A stretch of DNA of 64,000 bases, from NCBI GenBank assembly GCA_037349315.1, contig JBAIAC010000010.1, positions 35,814,001-35,878,000 on the forward strand. The letters are read 5' to 3'. Source of the DNA: Chelydra serpentina (taxonomy: Eukaryota > Chordata > Testudines > Chelydridae). Below, piece after piece: positions 59,467 to 64,000 of this stretch. Below the pieces are notes generated by a model, which saw only the letters and a program-made list of their open reading frames with translations, was not told the origin of the DNA and made no database searches. Both the position numbers and the translations under genes were made by a program. Position 1 is the first letter of the stretch. Each line of letters begins with the position of its first letter.

Positions 59467-59805
59467 GAGCTAGCATGCTGAAAATAGAATGCAACTGCAG
59501 CAGCACAAGCAGCTAGCTACTCCAAGTACAAACTCACCCAAGACACTAGGTACAAACATGGGAAGGCTATCATCTCCTGCCACCCACACCATCGTGGCTA
59601 CCCTCTATGTCTAGCACGCTAGCTCAGTCATGGCTAGTGCAATTACATCTCGTTGAGTGGGGAATTACACCTCCAGCTCAAAGTGTAGACATAATCAGAG
59701 AGACTTTCCGAAGATCACACAGGAAGCCTTTGGTGGAGCAAGGAACTGAATGTGGGTTTCCTTAAGTCCCAGGATAGCACCCTCTCCTCTGGCCAGAAAA
59801 GAGGG

Positions 59806-62800
59806 GAGAGTTAAGAAAGAAGCTATTGAGGTATTATCAGCGGAAATATTCAGAAGGGGATTTGAGGTAACACTCTAATCAGAATAATGAACGAGGCAGT
59901 TTACTGTTTTTTCTGTTTTAGACAGAATATCCTGTATTATTGTTTGTGTTGTTTAACACTCTGCTTAAGTAACACTGTGTACAGACTGCAGTTCCACAAA
60001 TGAAAATAAGCGCTATTTCTTGAGGCTACCTCAGTGGGAAAAGTTAGGTAAAGGCTGCCCGACAGCAGTGTTACACGATAAAATAATGGCATTGCTTGAA
60101 AGAGAAACTGGGACCCTGGTCCTGCAAAAAATATACATATGAGCTTAACTTTAAGGACTTGTGGGTCCCTTTGGCTCCCAAGTTAAGCATGTATATAAGT
60201 GTTTTAAAGGATAAGGCTCTAGGACTCCTGACTCTTAGTCCCTTTCTCTAAACTAATCAATTGGGAAATTTCTATTGAAATCACTAAATTGTATGTATTT
60301 ATTTGTTTTGCACTCGTAATGTAAAATTTACCTAACAGAAGTTTTGGAAACTTGATGAGAAGCAGCCTCTTCCTTTTATTACCTAGACTGGCAGCAGAAT
60401 CCTTCTCATACTGGGGAAGATGGCCTTGAGAGAGAATGTTTTCAGATGAGGAGAGTAGGTAATAGTCCTCCTACCAGTGCCACCTCCTCTACCTAATAAA
60501 TATGCCTCTCTTTAGCACTCTAAATGGAGAGAGACGTGTGGAAGGGAAGCGAAGAATGGAAAAGGGATACAGTCATAGGGTCTCTCTCTAACTCTTGTAA
60601 AAAAATTAACAAAAAATAAATAATACCTGCACAGACTGCTGAATCTGAATCAACTCAAAGCAGGGGGTAAATATTTTCTGAATTTGCAGTGTCACCTTGA
60701 AGGGGGAGGAAGGGTAGAAGCTCTAAAAATTCTTTACATTTGTGAGGAGGAAAGAGATAAACCTAATTATAGTGCTTTCAGTGCTGCCTTCTTTGTTTTC
60801 TCAGAACATCCTTATAACTCCTCAAGGGATGTCTCTGTTTCCAGCAAAACAGCCTCTTATTAGTTGGAAGGCAAACATAATGATAACCCACAGAAACAAA
60901 ATCAATGTAATCTCTGACTTACATGAGTACCTAGTGATGGGCCATATTTTCAGACCAGATCCATCACTCACTCCATGAACCCAAACTTTAAGGTTTGACA
61001 AAGTTTTGATTAGCCCCACCAAAGGAGAATGAGATGGTGGAAATCCACCATCGTTATTATTCTATCTTTATGATTTTCTACTAGATCCTTCTCCTCACAA
61101 ACACAACCCTCATCTTTGCCCCAAGGTCCTCTGATAACCTTTCTGGGGGATCCCAGCTGCCACTAAATTGAAATCTCATATACTCTTGGGTACGCAATGT
61201 ATTATGGTATGTATCGCCTCAGAGTTTGAAACATTACCGTGAGTCAAACAAAGAATCTGGCTACCCCACAAACTAGCAATTAAGAGAGAGGAATTGAGCT
61301 GCACATGTTCTCCCAAAGACAAGCATCCAGGACGAGGGACTTGTTTCCAGCCAATATGCCACATAGAATAACGCCCTCAGGCATCACCAAGTTCATTAAA
61401 GAGAGAGGGGCTAGGTATTTTGGACACTAGAAGAAACAAGAGTCTGTTTAGGGCTCTAACTGAAAAGAGTCTAAGAGTTTTGTCTGAGTCATGTTCAGGG
61501 AGGGAGCTATTTGAGAATCACATAAGGATCAGGGCAGGCCCTCAGAAAAGGCTGGGTACAAGTCAGATTGTCACAGGGAAATCTTGCCATAGACAAAATT
61601 ATTAATTTTCATAATTAAAACATATTTTCCAAAACAAAATTATAGTTCCCCCCCTGAAACAGCATCCCATTTTTATAAAAAATTCAAAATAAACATGAAA
61701 TCTTTTCCCCCCTTTTTTTAAATGTACCGCATGCAAACATCTCTCACTGGAAGTAGTGAGTATTTTTTTTGACAGACTGACAACATCCAATAGCTGCTGA
61801 CTCCTTGATATGCTCTTATTTGATTTTCTTTCTAAAAAATTTTTTACCAGTGGGAGAAGGATTAGTCTGACTCTTGTAACACAATGTCAAATGTACTGCC
61901 AAAAAAAATAAATAAATAAGGCTGCAGCAAGAATCTTTGTTATTTTGGAATCCAAATGTTCCTGCCTCTAGACCTTCCTGTGACCCACCTGTCAGAAGAG
62001 ACATTAATTATCTCTTCTGTAGAATGTCCTTGTCAAGCAAAGACTGATAAGGGATGTTTGGTGTCTGTTTTGATGAAGGTGAAAAATGTTTAGGAATGCT
62101 CCTTCCTGAAAATGCTACTAGTGCAAGAGTTACCAACCTTCCACCTTTGCCCTCTGCCCTAGCCTTCACTCCCATTCTATCCCCACGTGTTAATGCATTA
62201 ACTGCAACAAAAACAAACAAAACAAAAAAGAAACAAAATTAAAAGTCTACACCACACTAGCGGCTCACTTGGTGCATGCCTATATGAGCAGCTAGCCTCA
62301 CTGATGCCAATGGGCCTACTCAAGGGAGCAGGTGCGTGCCAGTTGGAGTAAGAGTTGCACAATCTAGCCCTATGTACATAGCTCGTCTTTCACTGTTGCA
62401 ACCCTTGTCTTGCTCCCCCCACCCACTCTTTGTTTATTATTGCCCCTTTCTTCGGTTGTAGTTAGTGGGAATTGTGGGTACTTAGCAGTGCCCAGGATTG
62501 GGCCCTTTGACACTAAACTCATGTGGCAGGTGCCTGTCTTTTTATTCATCTGTAAAGTGCCATGCACAACTCTGGCACTGTAGAAATTACTAAAAATATA
62601 CCATCACTGCCACTGGGCACTGCACTCAGTGGCTGAAAGACTGACACTGCTTTGCTCTCTAGAATTTCTCTTAATAACTTGTTCATCGTTCAAAAGAATA
62701 AATTGACACCATCTGTATATATTCAGTGCCCTAACTTTAGCTGACACAGCAAATAGTTTAAATCTCCCTTCATGTTCCTTCTCTATTTTTTTTTTTTTAA

Positions 62801-63050
62801 AGGTACATTAACACAAGAGAAATCCTTTAAGCTAATGGCTAAAGAATGTGCCTTGAGCTCTGTGCGAATGCCTAATGGCTTCGGCTTCAACTGTTTGTTT
62901 AAAGGCAAAAACAATACTTCTGCAAGATGGCCCTCCCACTTGCCTGTGATAGGCTACCAAGAATAGCAACAGCCTGTGTCACTAGAAAGGGCAAAGCCTT
63001 CTGAAATAGAAACAAAGTTGTTCACAAATCACTCTGTGCCATACACTCTG
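59806..63050. other. Intergenic sequence upstream of SLC2A12
   Basis: About 3.2 kb with no supported gene or delimitable repeat. It should include the upstream region of the gene starting at 63173, but I identify no specific regulatory site. Confidence 0.45.
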
Positions 63051-63172
63051 TAAGCGTCTGTATCACGCTACCATGAGGAAAATAACCTGTGCGTTTGTTG
63101 GCAGCACGGGACGGACGATTGCCCTGTGAAGTGTTTCTACCCCGAAGTGTGGAATAGAGCTGTTAAACGGCA

Positions 63173-63299
63173 ATGGTACCTGTGCAGAATGCAGAGGACC
63201 TCAACCAGCAGTGCAGGAAAATGAGAACAGAGGAGAGTGATGATAACAGAGGCAGCAGCAGCAGCAACACCAACCTACACAAGCTTCCCACTCAGACAG
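63173..63299 (+). CDS. SLC2A12: Solute carrier family 2 member 12 (GLUT12), first coding exon
   Basis: ATG at 63173 opens a frame beginning MVPVQNAEDLNQQ and containing a Ser-rich stretch (RGSSSSNTN). It ends at a consensus donor, ACAG followed by GTAATG at 63300, after 42 codons plus one base. GLUT12 is a 12-span facilitative hexose transporter of the plasma membrane and endomembranes whose N-terminus begins MVPV and stays in the cytosol. An exon of about 43 residues ending before the first membrane span fits. Two things support the call: the N-terminal match, and its position on the same strand downstream of SGK1, as in mammals. The match is short, so another gene is possible. The remaining exons lie beyond the window. 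Confidence 0.75.
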
Positions 63300-63300
63300 G

Positions 63301-63925
63301 TAATGTGGCACAGTTTGAATGCCAGCTGTGACTGAATGACAATAGAAGCAAATATGTGTAACTAACGTTTGGGTTTGGAGGAAAATAGCCTGGCAAAAGC
63401 CAGGAGAGTCTAAATTAAGACCATCTGTCTGCCCCCTAATTCCTGGCTTTGCAAGAGAGGGAAAATGTGAGCAAAGAACAAAGTGTCACCTTTCCCTTTG
63501 AATGAGGGTGTTTGAAATACTTCCCCCGAAGGCCTTGATCCTACAGCTCATGCATGCACCCTCTAATGTGTAAATCCTTCTCCTTTTGCAGATTAGTCAC
63601 CTGAAAGATCAAAAGAGCCATTGATGCCCACAATGGCTATTCTATTGCAACCCATGCACACTAAGGACCAAATTCAACCCTCCCTTTGAAATCACTGGAG
63701 CTCATTGACTCCAATGGGAGTTGCACCTGCTAATGGCAGTGTGACTTTGGGTCTGCAGACTAGGAATCCAATATGAAATTACTACTGAAAAAAAATATTT
63801 GCAACCATAGAACAACTTTAGTCCATCTGCACTTTGCTGTTTTAACTGTCAGTTTCCCCCAGTCTCTGGTGTAACACATTTTTTACACCTAGAGATCCTT
63901 TTACTGAGATCAGAAGGAGGTGACA
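63301..63925 (+). other. Start of SLC2A12 intron 1
   Basis: Non-coding. 63663-63740 resembles a short MITE (GGACCAAATTCAACCCTCCC ... GGGAGTTGCACC). Confidence 0.5.
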
Positions 63926-64000
63926 CATAAGAACATAAGAATGGCCGTACTGGGTCAGACCAAAGGCCCATCCAGCCCAGTATCCTGTCTACTGACAGTG
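63926..64000 (-). mobile_element. CR1 LINE 3' end, running off the window
   Basis: CATAAGAACATAAGAATGGC followed by GTACTGGGTCAGACCAAAGG and CCAGCCCAGTATCCTGTC is the reverse complement of the CR1 3' end seen at about 37540-37612. The rest of the element lies to the right. Confidence 0.88.

Larger units (their letters stand above)
58832..59696. mobile_element. MITE inserted in the MIR, itself hosting two MITEs
   Basis: It is flanked by AGAGAGACT at 58823-58831 and 59697-59705. The right end (reverse complement GATTATGTCTACACTTTGAG) and the inner left sequence at 59134-59160 (GGTGTAGCTGTACTTTGAGC) are the paired ends of the host MITE. Two further elements sit inside: 58836-59128 near the very left end and 59212-59466 in the middle. 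Confidence 0.72.
58720..59805 (-). repeat. MIR-type SINE split by nested MITEs
   Basis: The left part (58720-58831) contains TATCCCCATTTTACAGATGG and CTGAGGCACAGAGAGACTAA. The right part (59697-59805) resumes with AGAGAGACTTTCCGAAGATC and ACACAGGAAGCC. Both are MIR in antisense, interrupted at the same point by the insertion 58832-59696. Confidence 0.8.

Overview
The window is nuclear DNA from a turtle, most likely a cryptodire. The evidence is a vertebrate intron-exon gene (SGK1) with a CpG-rich promoter, a LINE landscape dominated by CR1, MIR-type SINEs, many small hAT-type elements, and two copies of a tRNA-derived SINE whose tail is shared with CR1. That SINE matches the Cry I type described from cryptodiran turtles. 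Nothing in the window is bacterial, and there is no CRISPR array.

Host genes: SGK1 (serum/glucocorticoid-regulated kinase 1) lies complete on the + strand, with CDS 15348-20210 in 12 coding exons encoding exactly 431 aa. It has a TATA promoter near 15210, a GC/CpG-rich upstream region (about 10.7-15.3 kb) and a 3' UTR of roughly 1 kb. At the right edge, 63173-63299 is a short coding exon with a good splice donor. I read it as the first exon of SLC2A12 (GLUT12). SGK1 followed by SLC2A12 in the same orientation is also the mammalian gene order. Everything between them is intergenic and rich in mobile elements.

Layout: 1-10.7 kb is repeat-bearing intergenic DNA (a fold-back repeat at 0.8-1.0 kb, MIRs, MITEs, and a hAT element at 7.9-9.0 kb with a second MITE inside it). 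10.7-15.3 kb is the SGK1 upstream CpG-rich region and 15.3-21.3 kb is SGK1. At 22.6-30.2 kb an older solo LTR (TSD GTTAC) is split by a young gammaretrovirus-like provirus (TSD CTTA, LTRs 411/412 identical, proline-tRNA primer site). The provirus has broken gag and pol and an open env. At 30.4-32.5 kb are a 138-bp SINE-like insertion and a fold-back hAT element with the transposase C-terminal domain in both arms. 35.8-38.2 kb holds LINE remnants and a Cry I SINE. 42.0-47.5 kb contains a near-perfect inverted repeat (two 849-bp arms, 3.5-kb spacer) with hAT-like elements in and beside it. 48.1-50.5 kb is a CR1 LINE with only two nonsense codons. 52.2-53.2 kb is a second fold-back hAT copy split by a Cry I SINE. 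55.3-55.8 kb is another solo LTR, 56.3-57.3 kb a hAT element, and 58.7-59.8 kb a MIR holding a MITE that itself holds two more MITEs, one with striking hairpins. 59.8-63.0 kb is featureless.

No previously undescribed gene system is evident. The most interesting signals are structural: nested insertions with readable target-site duplications, the large young inverted repeat, the fold-back hAT family, and the decay pattern of the provirus (breaks concentrated in C/G homopolymers, a disrupted zinc knuckle, and a UGA at the gag/pro boundary).
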